From contig NZ_CP047935.1 in the NCBI RefSeq assembly GCF_014279995.1, positions 1,151,243 to 1,215,242 of the forward strand: 64,000 bases of DNA. Direction: 5' to 3'. Each line of letters starts with the position of its first letter. The stretch's first letter is position 1. The notes under the pieces were generated by a model. That model saw nothing but the letters and a program-made list of their open reading frames with translations, was not told the DNA's origin and ran no database searches. The position numbers were made by a program, and so were the translations under genes. This document shows positions 27,059-35,478 of this stretch, one piece after another. This DNA comes from Synechococcus sp. BIOS-E4-1. Lineage in GTDB: Bacteria; Cyanobacteriota; Cyanobacteriia; PCC-6307; Cyanobiaceae.

Positions 27059-27283
27059 CGCTTCGATGTAACTGTTGCAAGGGTTCCCCTCCTTGTTCGT
27101 TGTGGGCTCAGCGTCTGACAAGAAGGATGTCTCCGAACCGCCTGCCATCACGCATGGCATCAAGTGCTGCTAAAGGTGTCTTGGCTTCACGCTTTTTACA
27201 GCGTTTGGGTTCCATTCCTGAAAAGTCCAGCGACCTAGAGTCCAGCGTCTTTGCGGGTAGTGCAGTGACGCAGTTCTTTGCGG

Positions 27284-27565
27284 CTAAAGCATTCCAAAGC
27301 TTTCGCTTGCTACCGACTCCAAAATCTTCAACGCCTGGAGATTCTCCAAACGTTTTTGTGCCTGGGTCAGCATTGCTCTTCCGTGTGGCGCGCAGGCATC
27401 TATCAGTGCTGCACCCTCTGATGCCTCTGCCTTGGTGCGCTCAACACAGAGATTGATCTGTTCACCCGCTGGCTGGGTCTCGTCAACATCAGCTCCTGAA
27501 GGACCCGCGACGGTAGTCAGTAGCTTTAGCAGCGCCTTTCTGGTGGCTTCAGGTGTTGGCTGCAT
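27284..27565 (-). CDS. small hypothetical protein
   Basis: 93 residues, MQPTPEATRKALLKLL to ESFGML. Helical, with CVERTKAEASEGAALIDACA and AQKRLENLQALK. Unrecognised. It lies 225 bases upstream of the 26840 gene on the same strand. Confidence 0.5.
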   Translation of the reverse strand: MQPTPEATRKALLKLLTTVAGPSGADVDETQPAGEQINLCVERTKAEASEGAALIDACAPHGRAMLTQAQKRLENLQALKILESVASESFGML

Positions 27566-27626
27566 TGGTATTTGGTCTGTAAACGTCAGTCTGCCGAAAC
27601 CACTACGGACTACTCCTGTTTCTTAG

Positions 27627-28583
27627 ATGGAGCGTAAATACCCGATCCCAAGTCCGATCACAGTCACATGGCCGATGCACTGGGATATGCCTGCATTGCC
27701 CTTCAAAAGGGTCTGCTGCCCTGGAGCCTTGGCGTCACCGGCTTCCGCTTTAGCTGATCCCCAATCGGGGGAGCCTGAAGCCGACACGTTCACTCTTCCG
27801 GGTGATGTGAATCTGATTGATTCCGGAGATGGTGAAGAGATCCAGGAGGGATGGCCTTCTCTAGCTATATCACCACTCATGGAAAATCAGTCGATCATCC
27901 TTGTTTATGAATTATTTCTGGGACTGAATCCAAAAAAAGCACGCTTAGTTGACATGGGCAAATCAAGCGTAAGCACTCTTGGTTATGTTCGCTTAAGAGA
28001 CAAGAATAACAGAATTTTATTCACAATAAAGCAAGGTGACATAGAAAACAAGCTTGAGGATATCCGCTCTATTCAAAATGCGAAAGATCAAAGAAGAAGC
28101 AAGGACAAAGAAATTTCCGAAATCTTTGAATCAGTTATTATCAATGTTATCTCGGGGCAAATCGATGAAGACCTTTGCCTGGCTTTTCACCAGTCCAATA
28201 GTGAAATCCAAATTCAATACAGAAATAGCACTCAGAAGCCTAGGTCAAGAAATAGGACCAGAGAAGAGCTTAGGAATGATTTTTGGCGCCCTCGCCTGAA
28301 TGATGCTCTTAAATACTCGGAAATAATAGGACGCGATGACGTCTCAAATATCACGGTAGAAGAAATAAGATCAGATGAGAAAAAAGATGTCGCAGGAGCT
28401 GCAATTGCAGGAATTGCGATGGGTTTCATCGCAGGGAGTGCAGGTCTTTTAGCTGGCTCGACCTCGGGAAATTACCAAAATGTTGTCTTTAAATTGAACT
28501 CACCAATTCTTGGTGAATTTATATGCGAAGCAAAGCATGATGTTTATAAACATATTCTTGGTTCATGCAAAAGCTATTTCTGA
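27627..28583 (+). CDS. hypothetical protein with glycine-zipper-like segment
   Basis: 318 residues. The first 80 residues are of different composition (Pro-rich, GC-rich) from the rest (AT-rich, charged), so the true start may be further in, for example MENQSIILVYEL near 27880. Residues about 267-290 (AGAAIAGIAMGFIAGSAG) form a Gly-rich hydrophobic stretch that could insert in membranes. A predicted effector or toxin-like protein cannot be excluded. Unrecognised. Confidence 0.55.
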   Translation: MERKYPIPSPITVTWPMHWDMPALPFKRVCCPGALASPASALADPQSGEPEADTFTLPGDVNLIDSGDGEEIQEGWPSLAISPLMENQSIILVYELFLGLNPKKARLVDMGKSSVSTLGYVRLRDKNNRILFTIKQGDIENKLEDIRSIQNAKDQRRSKDKEISEIFESVIINVISGQIDEDLCLAFHQSNSEIQIQYRNSTQKPRSRNRTREELRNDFWRPRLNDALKYSEIIGRDDVSNITVEEIRSDEKKDVAGAAIAGIAMGFIAGSAGLLAGSTSGNYQNVVFKLNSPILGEFICEAKHDVYKHILGSCKSYF

Positions 28584-28710
28584 TGTTTTATAGGGAAGCC
28601 TGAGGCCATGAAAGCGAGGCTGAGAGCTATACAAAACCCGAAAGGGAAAAGCAGGGGGCGTTGAGTAGTCGCTATCGATCTCCCGACAAAACAACCTCAC
28701 ACCAATCACG

Positions 28711-28733
28711 CCCCGCCAAGTGCGGGGTTTTTT
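28711..28733 (+). terminator. rho-independent terminator
   Basis: CCCCGC, loop CAAGT, GCGGGG, then six T. It follows the 27627 gene by about 130 bases. Nearly the same sequence recurs at 29908. Confidence 0.75.
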
Positions 28734-28808
28734 ATTGCTTTGATTGGGATGGGTTTTCTGTTTTTGTAGATGCTCCATGACCTTCCAGGATCGCGATGAA
28801 ATAACCAG

Positions 28809-29696
28809 CTAACTTCTTACTGAAGACATATAGTTAACTCTTGAATAAATCGTCAATACAACAATAATTGAAGGAGGGACAAAATAAAGAAGCCAAACAA
28901 GATTCGGGTAATTAATGAAGACTGGCCCTAAGTGAACGATTCCTATAGCGGTGAATGCAGCACCGACTGTGAGCATAATCCTATAAGCATGCTTGATAAC
29001 TCTTTCTGTCTTGCCAGCTTTTTTGCCATAAAAGCTGCGAATATCATCATATCCAAAATATCCGAGTAATCCACTTTGCCCAACAAGTAGCAATCCAGAA
29101 GTAAATGGTGTCAATGGGAAACCAGCAGTTCCTACAGTTATTGGATCTATGATAACGACAAACGGTATTAGGGCAATTGAAAAAATACTTCCTAAAATTG
29201 CATATCCTCCAGAAACCAAATCTAGGTCAATCTTGGGCTGAGGAAACGCTGCCCACCTGTACCCTGTCATTCCTCCATATATTCCTGTGATCAGCAATGT
29301 AAAAAGTATGGAGCTGTTTTCATAAACCAAGACTGGGCTAGCATAAGCACCGGAAGGATCTTCTATTGCCAGGCAAATCAACAAAACTGCAGCAGATAGC
29401 ATTGCCAGGAACAATACAAGTATTCCAATCTTGCCGTAAATCCTATGGTTAACTGATCCCTTTTTTGTGAGGATTGCACCAACGGATAAAGCTAGAAATA
29501 CGCATGCACTCAGGGCGTGTATGTGCTCTGAGCTTTGAGTTAGTATCAGCCATGTTGCAATGTCTACGCCTACTTGGACTTCCTGAACAGGCGCTAAGAT
29601 TAATCTAGTTCCTAGAATTAGTAGACCCAGTATTGCAATACTTGCAATTAACTTGCCTTGAAAACTATTTTTTGTTTTTTCTATGATCTGATTCAT
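28809..29696 (-). CDS. multi-pass membrane protein
   Basis: 295 residues with about eight hydrophobic helices. SEHIHALSACVFLALS and HRIYGKIGILVLFLA carry His residues, as in DUF2306-like membrane proteins. AT-rich against the host average. Substrate or role unknown; inner membrane. Confidence 0.6.
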   Translation of the reverse strand: MNQIIEKTKNSFQGKLIASIAILGLLILGTRLILAPVQEVQVGVDIATWLILTQSSEHIHALSACVFLALSVGAILTKKGSVNHRIYGKIGILVLFLAMLSAAVLLICLAIEDPSGAYASPVLVYENSSILFTLLITGIYGGMTGYRWAAFPQPKIDLDLVSGGYAILGSIFSIALIPFVVIIDPITVGTAGFPLTPFTSGLLLVGQSGLLGYFGYDDIRSFYGKKAGKTERVIKHAYRIMLTVGAAFTAIGIVHLGPVFINYPNLVWLLYFVPPSIIVVLTIYSRVNYMSSVRS

Positions 29697-29907
29697 GGCC
29701 GACTCCTAGCGCTAAGGCTTCCACATACTTACTACAATGCTTCTACAGTGTCAATATTTATCCAAAATATGTACAAATGATTCAAAAAGTTTGGAGTATG
29801 TAGCTCAATTAGTGGAAAAGCATTTTGGATCAAGGCCTTTGATTGGCTGGCTTGGAAAGCTTCGAGGCAGTCTTCAACTTTAAATACACTGATTTACACC
29901 ATTCACG

Positions 29908-29929
29908 CCCCGCCAAGTGCGGGGTTTTT
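29908..29929 (+). terminator. duplicate of the 28711 terminator
   Basis: CCCCGC, CAAGT, GCGGGG, then five T. About 18 bases upstream are also shared with the copy at 28711, so a small DNA segment has been duplicated. It sits 70 bases before the prochlorosin-type gene and may insulate it. Confidence 0.7.
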
Positions 29930-29998
29930 GCTGCCATCCCTACGGATACGGTGCACCCTGCAGACCGGTGCTATGACTGCTGAACAGACTTGACACCC

Positions 29999-30238
29999 AT
30001 GTCAGAAGAGCAACTCAAAGCCTTTCTAGAAAAAGTCAAAGCTGACACCAGCCTTCAGGAAAAGCTCAAAGCAGCTGCTGACAATGATGGTGTTGCTGCG
30101 ATTGCGAAAGACGCTGGGTTTAGCATCTCTGCTGATGACTTGAAGAACGCTCAATCAGAAATTTCAGATGAGGAACTGGAAGGCGTGGCTGGTGGTGGGG
30201 GGGACGACTGTCCGTCGCTGGCTCTAGGTGCTTGCTGA
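29999..30238 (+). CDS. prochlorosin-type lanthipeptide precursor (Nif11 leader)
   Basis: 79 residues from MSEEQLKAFLEKVKADTS. The leader (1-66) has the Nif11 helices and ends SDEELEGVAGG, the double-Gly site of ProcA leaders. The core after Gly66 is GGDDCPSLALGAC: one Ser and two Cys, so at most one (methyl)lanthionine ring plus a spare Cys. In picocyanobacteria a single LanM synthetase (ProcM) modifies many scattered precursors; none is in this window. It lies inside the integrated element, between a duplicated terminator and its own terminator at 30295. Confidence 0.85.
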   Translation: MSEEQLKAFLEKVKADTSLQEKLKAAADNDGVAAIAKDAGFSISADDLKNAQSEISDEELEGVAGGGGDDCPSLALGAC

Positions 30239-30294
30239 ACTTGGCTATTGATTGATTCTGTTATTGGGTGATGGATTCTGAGCCTACTCATCAA

Positions 30295-30320
30295 AGCCCC
30301 TGCAACCGCAGGGGCTTTTT
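30295..30320 (+). terminator. terminator of the precursor gene
   Basis: AGCCCCTGC, loop AACC, GCAGGGGCT, then T-run, 57 bases after the precursor stop codon. Nine perfect pairs. Confidence 0.8.
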
Positions 30321-30489
30321 ATTTCTTCAACCTCGCCAATAAGCTCATAAATCAGCCTTCAATACCTGGCACGATTGAGCGCAGTTGAGCAGAGATAGTC
30401 AGGGCTTAATTAGCAATCAAGTCTGCAGTCAACTAGCAACTCCGGCCAATACTCGTTCAGCGGCAGCAATCAACTCCGACTCCCTGGCG

Positions 30490-31578
30490 TCATCCAGCCA
30501 GGGCTGCAGCGACGGCAGCAATGTCGGCCTGATCGAGCCAGCGGTGATAGGTGTTGTGATGCACCGATACGCTGTGGCCCATGCACTTTGCTGCCAATGA
30601 AGTGGACGGCACTTTGGCGATGGAGCGCACCGCCCAGGCATGGCGAATGTCATAGAGGTAAAGCGAAGGATGCTGAGCCCTGATCCACCGCTGCCAGTAA
30701 TCACACTGTTGCTTCGCCTTGATCGAGTCATATGCCGCAGGGCTGGCGACATCCCATGGAACTGATCGTTCTGGCGTCTCTTTGTATGTAGGGATTGGAA
30801 GCGCCAGGGCTGTGCGCCATTCCGGCAGCCGGCCTTTCCGTTTCACGCTGAGCACCCGTGCCGTTCCATCACCGCTGGGCTGCAGGCTGAAAGTTTCTGC
30901 TGGCCTGCATCCATAAGTGATCAGTGCCCAGGTGGGCCACCACCATTTCTCCCCTTCAGTTTTTGCCAGCAGCTCTGCCAGCAACTCATCACTGGGAATG
31001 TCTCTTTCCCGTGGTTCGTAAGGAGTCCGCAGGGCATCGAGCCGTTCAGTCCCTTCGATGCCGACAACCTTCGCCAGCCGCTTCAACACCTTGCAGCTTT
31101 CCATCCGAGTTCTGCTGCCCGGTTCAGTGGCGCTGACTGTGGCCACCATCAAATCCATGGTCAGCGTTGCTGCCGGTGGCATTCGGTTGGTTTGGTGAGT
31201 CAGCCCCTCCCAAGTCCTTTTGGCAGCACTGCTCTGAATCCGGCCCTGCCAGAAATCCTCCTCAAGTCGAGCCACTGCTTCGGCCACGGTGAGGTTGTCC
31301 GTTTTTTGGACAACTTCGACCACCGGAGCATCCCAGGGCAGCAGGGCTGGAACCATGCCGGTGGAATTAATGATGCTGGCGAGTTGCAGCACCCTGGCTT
31401 CTGCTTCCAGCAGTTGGCCCTGGTGAGCGTTCAAGCCCAGGGCGATGCGCCGATCCTTTCGCGTTCCATCGGCAGCAGTGAACGTGCCACGTAGGAAAAA
31501 ACGATCCTTCGCCACCACGATGCGACCCTTCACCCCACGGGTCTTGAGTGCTGCATTGGTGGCATCGAGCGCTTCCAT
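30490..31578 (-). CDS. int: tyrosine integrase of the element
   Basis: 362 residues. An N-terminal arm-binding-like part (GRIVVAKDRFFLRGTF) precedes a SAM-like core-binding region. The catalytic domain has LITYGCRPAETFSL (first Arg), a Lys hairpin near VKRKGRLPEW, YDIRHAWAVRSI (HxxR), AAKCMGHSVSVHHNTYHRW (His and Tyr). Position just inside attR and transcription inward are typical. Its start overlaps the arm-type repeats at 31580-31623, so it may repress itself. Confidence 0.88.
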   Translation of the reverse strand: MEALDATNAALKTRGVKGRIVVAKDRFFLRGTFTAADGTRKDRRIALGLNAHQGQLLEAEARVLQLASIINSTGMVPALLPWDAPVVEVVQKTDNLTVAEAVARLEEDFWQGRIQSSAAKRTWEGLTHQTNRMPPAATLTMDLMVATVSATEPGSRTRMESCKVLKRLAKVVGIEGTERLDALRTPYEPRERDIPSDELLAELLAKTEGEKWWWPTWALITYGCRPAETFSLQPSGDGTARVLSVKRKGRLPEWRTALALPIPTYKETPERSVPWDVASPAAYDSIKAKQQCDYWQRWIRAQHPSLYLYDIRHAWAVRSIAKVPSTSLAAKCMGHSVSVHHNTYHRWLDQADIAAVAAALAG

Positions 31579-31579
31579 A

Positions 31580-31623
31580 GTTGCCGAATTGTTGCCGAAT
31601 TTCTTGCCGGAATGGTGCCGAAA
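31580..31623 (+). promoter_or_regulatory. integrase arm-type motifs, right end
   Basis: GTTGCCGAA at 31580 and 31591, then CTTGCCGGA at 31603 and GGTGCCGAA at 31615, all the same way round and 11-12 bp apart, close to one helical turn. The same motif is at the left end (9007, 9018). Confidence 0.55.
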
Positions 31624-31701
31624 TTACGCGAAACCGCAAGACAAGCGCAACCACCAAGGCCCTGCTCAAAGCCCTGTCTGCATCTTGCTTCTCTAGTCAG
31701 T

Positions 31702-31784
31702 GACTGGCTTTTGCTGCTGCCAAGCCTGCCTCAAGCCAGGGCTAAGGCCTGCTTGTTTTCGTCTTGCACGCTTGTTTCCACAAC
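31702..31784. repeat. attR direct repeat
   Basis: 83 bp matching 8875-8956 with a handful of differences; 31752-31784 is identical to 8924-8956. It contains the last codons and stop of the host gene at 31731-32087. Confidence 0.85.
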
Positions 31785-32087
31785 GGGCGGGAACAGCATG
31801 AACACCAGACAGGTGAGGATTTCATCGAGACCGTCGTCATCAAGGGCCTGACGCGAGGCTTGTCCTGAGATTGAGAGCCAGGCCAGCAGCGCTGCTCCAT
31901 CGCTGTGATCCACTTTGGTCATTTCGCCCTGATCACCATCGACGGTTTCCATGCCATGACGGTCCTCCAGGATCGCCACAACCCTTTCCAGCAGGTGCTG
32001 GCGATTGAGACCATCCTCCGCCTCCATTTCAACGAACAGGTCTGCCCCCTCGGTTTCAAAGCGGACGTTGTAGAGCTTCGCTGCCAT
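31731..32087 (-). CDS. host gene used as integration target
   Basis: 118 residues, MAAKLYNVRFETEG to ENKQALALA. Acidic, predicted alpha/beta, with EDRHGMETVDGDQG. Its final 18 codons lie in attR; the displaced version in attL ends ENKKALALA, so integration swaps the tail but keeps an equivalent reading frame and stop. Function unknown. Confidence 0.65.
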   Translation of the reverse strand: MAAKLYNVRFETEGADLFVEMEAEDGLNRQHLLERVVAILEDRHGMETVDGDQGEMTKVDHSDGAALLAWLSISGQASRQALDDDGLDEILTCLVFMLFPPVVETSVQDENKQALALA

Positions 32088-32168
32088 TCGTCGCTCCTTG
32101 ATGGATCCCTGTGCGGGTGTTTATGCAGTATCGGCAGGTCCGTTCCACACGGCAACGGAGGACGACGT

Positions 32169-32495
32169 TCAGCTCACCCTTAGTTGCAGAAAAGCCTCGT
32201 CCACCTCAGTCATGGCGCTGTCGTCCTCATGGCTGCTGCAGCAGTAGAGCAGGTTGATGATGCGCCCAATCTCAAGGTTCCGATCACCGACCTCTTGCCA
32301 GAGCCGGCGTGTCAATTCCTGATCGGCCAGAACGAATTGTGCGTCGACAAGCTCGCGGGCCATGCTGAAGTAACTCTGACGATCATTGCGGGCACGGCAT
32401 TCCACTCCCGCCAGCACTGTTTGATTCAGCAGTTGCGTGGAGACCACTGCTTCGCTCAGGTCTGACGGCACGGCATCAACTTCCTGGTGCATCAT
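32169..32495 (-). CDS. hypothetical protein
   Basis: 108 residues, MMHQEVDAVPSDLSEA to LQLRVS. Helical, with MARELVDAQFVLADQEL and NLLYCCSSHEDD. Same strand as the integration-target gene, 81 bases upstream. Unrecognised. Confidence 0.55.
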   Translation of the reverse strand: MMHQEVDAVPSDLSEAVVSTQLLNQTVLAGVECRARNDRQSYFSMARELVDAQFVLADQELTRRLWQEVGDRNLEIGRIINLLYCCSSHEDDSAMTEVDEAFLQLRVS

Positions 32496-32592
32496 GCTTG
32501 CTTTCCTCTTCGCTCAGTCTTCAGTCTGATTTGCACTTCAGGCGCGAGAATCGGTGTTCCTGTTCAGATCAGCTTCAGTGGCAAATGATCGG

Positions 32593-32772
32593 ATGTATCG
32601 GGTGAGGGTTCTTCGCGACGATGGCGTTGAAGATGAGCTCACGCGCAGGTGCTACGGCACATACGACGAGGCCTATGACGAACTCGAACGGTTTTATGCC
32701 GACCTCTGTTGTTCCGATGACCGTGTTGAGTATTCAATAACGATGGCTGAGCCTGGAATCTCGAGTTCCTAA
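32593..32772 (+). CDS. small hypothetical protein
   Basis: 59 residues from MYRVRVLRDDGVEDEL. YGTYDEAYDELERFYADLC suggests a beta-hairpin plus helix. The start is chosen because MYRVRVL begins a clean beta strand; an in-frame start at 32554 exists. Confidence 0.55.
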   Translation: MYRVRVLRDDGVEDELTRRCYGTYDEAYDELERFYADLCCSDDRVEYSITMAEPGISSS

Positions 32773-32845
32773 GCATGCTCGGCATGGTTCCTTCATGCAG
32801 AAGACCTGATCTGTCTGAGCAGTCGAAGCACTTAAGGATTGACCC

Positions 32846-34048
32846 TCAGATCAGCAGGCCTGCATAGCTGCTGTTGACCACACCGTCTGCTGATGGGTAT
32901 ATCGCGAAGCCGACGTTGGCGTCTTCAAACACTGAGTTATTGGTGCTCAGGACGCTGCCGGGGATATCAAACAGGGTCCATTCCGCATCGCTGAAGCCTC
33001 CTTCCTTCAGACGTTTCACCTTGGCGATGGCTCCAATGCCGATAGAACCGTCTTCAGCGCTGATCGTCGCGGGCAGGGTGTACTCATCTTTGCCGTTGAA
33101 ATAAATCCCTTCGAAGTGTGTTTCGATCGAGTCATCCCTTTCAATCCCGGAACTGATCACGCCTTTGTCGATCAGCAGCTCATTAAGGGCATCGATGTTG
33201 TCATAGGAATAGGTGCGAAAGTTGCCGTACTGGCCAGTGATGGAGTCGTAGTCAATCAAGGTGGCCACACCGATGCCGTCAGCGTCCAACCCTGTATCGA
33301 GAGCAGCGCCGCCGGCGATCGTGTAACTGCTCGATGTGTTGTGCCAGATGCCATAGGCAGTTGTGGTTTTGTAATTCCCTGGGTAAGGGATGTCGCTGCA
33401 TCGACCAGTGGCAGGGTCATAGAGAAAAGCCTGGATTGCTGTTTCGGAATCAGTGCTCGCATCGAAAAGGTCATATCCACCAACTGCGAGATCACCGCTC
33501 ACGCTGTGCAGAAAAGTGAAAGTGGCTCTGACCCCGTCTGGATTTGTCGGCCAGACGACTTGGAAATCGCTGGCATCCGGCTCGGCAGTCACCGGACCTT
33601 GATAGTAAAAACCCTTTCGATAATTCTGCTTGCTGTTAGCTGTTTTCTCACTGCTGTCTTGCCAGGAGCCCACCAGGTTGACGTTGCCATCCAGTCGCGG
33701 ATTAACACCATAAATGCTGGTGGCATCAATGTTATTGCGGCTCACGTTGTTGAAGATCGCATTCATCACGGTCCACACACCACTTCCGCTGCCACTGGCG
33801 GTCATTGCATGATTGATCGGGCCGTAATAAACAGTGCCGTCGTCACCGCTTGTGCCAACGATGTAATAGTTATCACTCTGAACGGAGCCCTTGATGCCCT
33901 GCAGGCCGAACTTGTTGTAAAGCGAACTGGTCGTGTCGGTTGACGCGCCTGGCCCGGTGTAGAGGAATGGTGCAATCAGGTTGAGATTACTTGTGACATG
34001 TCCCATTGATATGCGGTTGGTGATGGTCTTTATTGATACTGAATCCAT
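32846..34048 (-). CDS. large beta-rich hypothetical protein
   Basis: 400 residues, no signal peptide seen. Repeating short strands with Gly/Asp turns (GTSGDDGTVYYGPI, LHSVSGDLAVGGYD, YTIAGGAALD) suggest a beta-propeller or extracellular repeat domain. Only Ser/Thr/Asn/Gly-rich composition can be seen; no catalytic motif. MGHVTSNLNLI at residue 15 is an alternative start. Confidence 0.55.
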   Translation of the reverse strand: MDSVSIKTITNRISMGHVTSNLNLIAPFLYTGPGASTDTTSSLYNKFGLQGIKGSVQSDNYYIVGTSGDDGTVYYGPINHAMTASGSGSGVWTVMNAIFNNVSRNNIDATSIYGVNPRLDGNVNLVGSWQDSSEKTANSKQNYRKGFYYQGPVTAEPDASDFQVVWPTNPDGVRATFTFLHSVSGDLAVGGYDLFDASTDSETAIQAFLYDPATGRCSDIPYPGNYKTTTAYGIWHNTSSSYTIAGGAALDTGLDADGIGVATLIDYDSITGQYGNFRTYSYDNIDALNELLIDKGVISSGIERDDSIETHFEGIYFNGKDEYTLPATISAEDGSIGIGAIAKVKRLKEGGFSDAEWTLFDIPGSVLSTNNSVFEDANVGFAIYPSADGVVNSSYAGLLI

Positions 34049-34374
34049 GCCAATCCGGATTCAGGCTTCCACTTCAGATTGCAAAAGTCTGATGATAGTG
34101 CGGTGTTTTTTAAAAAATTCTTCAGCTTCAGGATGGATTCGTAAACATCACAAGCCAGATTTTGATCAATGATTAACGCTGATGTCGCAAGAGTTCCGTT
34201 TCGGTTTTATTTTGAGTGTTCAATCATTGTCAAGTGTCTGCCGCCAGCATTCGCTCTGAGCTGGTCTCTCTGTCACACCCTTCCTTGACAACGCCTTGCA
34301 GGCGCGAAGGATTAGATGTCCAACCGCTCTGAATGAGTTAATGATTGAGGTGATTGTCTGGATCAGAACCCTAA
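34049..34374. other. intergenic, nothing recognised
   Basis: About 320 bases upstream of the 32846 gene with AT-rich runs; no gene or clear hairpin seen. Confidence 0.35.
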
Positions 34375-34659
34375 CTAAAGCGCCTGTCGATTCCTGTTGC
34401 TGCTGATTGGCTGATCTGTATTGATGCAGGAAGCTTTGGCTTGCTCGATATTCTTACGATTATTGATCTGCTTAACTACGCAACTACAGGTTTCGTTGAG
34501 TTGACTCAGGAGTAATTGTTTCTCTGCCTGCTGATACTCCTTTCTCATGGCTGCGGCGCAGCTGCTGAAGATGATGTTGTCTTTGAAATCAGCCTGGGCA
34601 GGTTCAGTCGCGCTGAATGCGACCAGAGCAACAGTAATCGTGCCCAACACTCGTGCCAT
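34375..34659 (-). CDS. small exported Cys-containing protein
   Basis: 94 residues. MARVLGTITVALVAFS to AQA is a signal peptide. The mature part has four Cys (SSCAAAM, ETCSCVV, ASCINT), suggesting disulfides or metal binding in the periplasm. Unrecognised. Confidence 0.6.
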   Translation of the reverse strand: MARVLGTITVALVAFSATEPAQADFKDNIIFSSCAAAMRKEYQQAEKQLLLSQLNETCSCVVKQINNRKNIEQAKASCINTDQPISSNRNRQAL

Positions 34660-35292
34660 GGAGACTCACAATCTTTTGCTTCAGCGGTAGCTTAAACCGC
34701 GTAGTGCAGTTATCGGTGATTCACATCCGGTCATTGTTGCTTTCACCAAACGCTCACTTCTCGTTGTTGACATCGGCGAGGGTCGATCAGAGCCATGGCT
34801 ACGTTGACGCCTTTCAAAATGATCTTTGAATCCTCGTCGTGACGGTTCAAACGAGGCAAGCCTGTTGATCAGAAGCGCTGTGTCATGTGCCGACAATTCA
34901 CCGTCGATACCCCACTTCAGGCAAGACAGCGGTGCCGGGGACTGACCTCTCATCTGCAGAACGTACGCTTGGATTCCTGTCACCCTAAAGTCAGCGAACG
35001 CGGACAAATAAGCAAACAAGCTGAAGAAATGCGGGCCTCTTTGAGTAAAAACCACCACCAGATTCGCTGAATCGCCGTCACAGGTCAGCAAAGGCTTGCG
35101 GCAGAAAGCAGCCGCCTTGCATGCGAACTCATCTCTGCGACCGCTCGGTTGGCTTGAGGATGGTGATAGGTCTTTACGCGACTGGATAGGCATGTCTGGC
35201 ATTGCTGGCCGCGCCTCGACGTTGTTGTCGCTTGTGGGAATTCGGTCTTGGTTAAAGCTTTTTGGCTTGAGGCGAGCTCCTTCTGCGTGGCA
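34660..35292. other. no confident gene
   Basis: A 173-residue minus frame (34681-35202) is open, but its composition is irregular and other frames are also open. I see no motif or ribosome-binding site that selects it. Confidence 0.35.
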
Positions 35293-35376
35293 TCACTGCA
35301 TCAAAGGCGAGAGTAAGCTGTGCATCAGCAGATACAGAGTCACTCCAATCAGGACGGCAGGGAGTGTGAAACTCAT
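35293..35376 (-). CDS. very small single-helix membrane peptide
   Basis: 27 residues, MSFTLPAVLIGVTLYLLMHSLLSP then LMQ. A GGAGGA ribosome-binding site lies 5 bases before the ATG, which makes it credible despite its size. One membrane helix. Confidence 0.45.
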   Translation of the reverse strand: MSFTLPAVLIGVTLYLLMHSLLSPLMQ

Positions 35377-35478
35377 TGAAATCCTCCGACTGCTTTGACT
35401 TTATAAGGGTCATTCGTGGGTTTAGTAGTCCTTGCAACACAAAACTTTGACGAGGTAATAATGCTTAGGGCTATATAC

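Larger units (their letters stand above)
8875..31784. mobile_element. integrative element, phage-satellite or tycheposon-like, about 22.9 kb
   Basis: An 82-83 bp imperfect direct repeat bounds the region (8875-8956 and 31702-31784). The tyrosine integrase lies next to the right repeat and an excisionase-like gene next to the left. Inside are replication proteins, an iteron-like array, small and large terminase candidates, a second recombinase, a nuclease cassette, exported proteins and a prochlorosin-type precursor. I find no portal, major capsid, tail or lysis gene. A packaging ATPase without virion genes is what phage satellites carry. The integrase-at-the-edge layout also recalls tycheposons of marine picocyanobacteria, though those usually use tRNA genes. 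Exact ends within the 33-bp identical core are not resolved. Confidence 0.85.

Noticed and set aside
27037-27456. 139-residue plus-strand open frame
   Set aside because: Partly protein-like (MASSAAKGVLASRFLQ), but overlaps two minus-strand frames and has no good start; left undecided and not listed as a gene.
33116-33943. 275-residue plus-strand open frame
   Set aside because: Antisense shadow of the beta-rich protein at 32846-34048.
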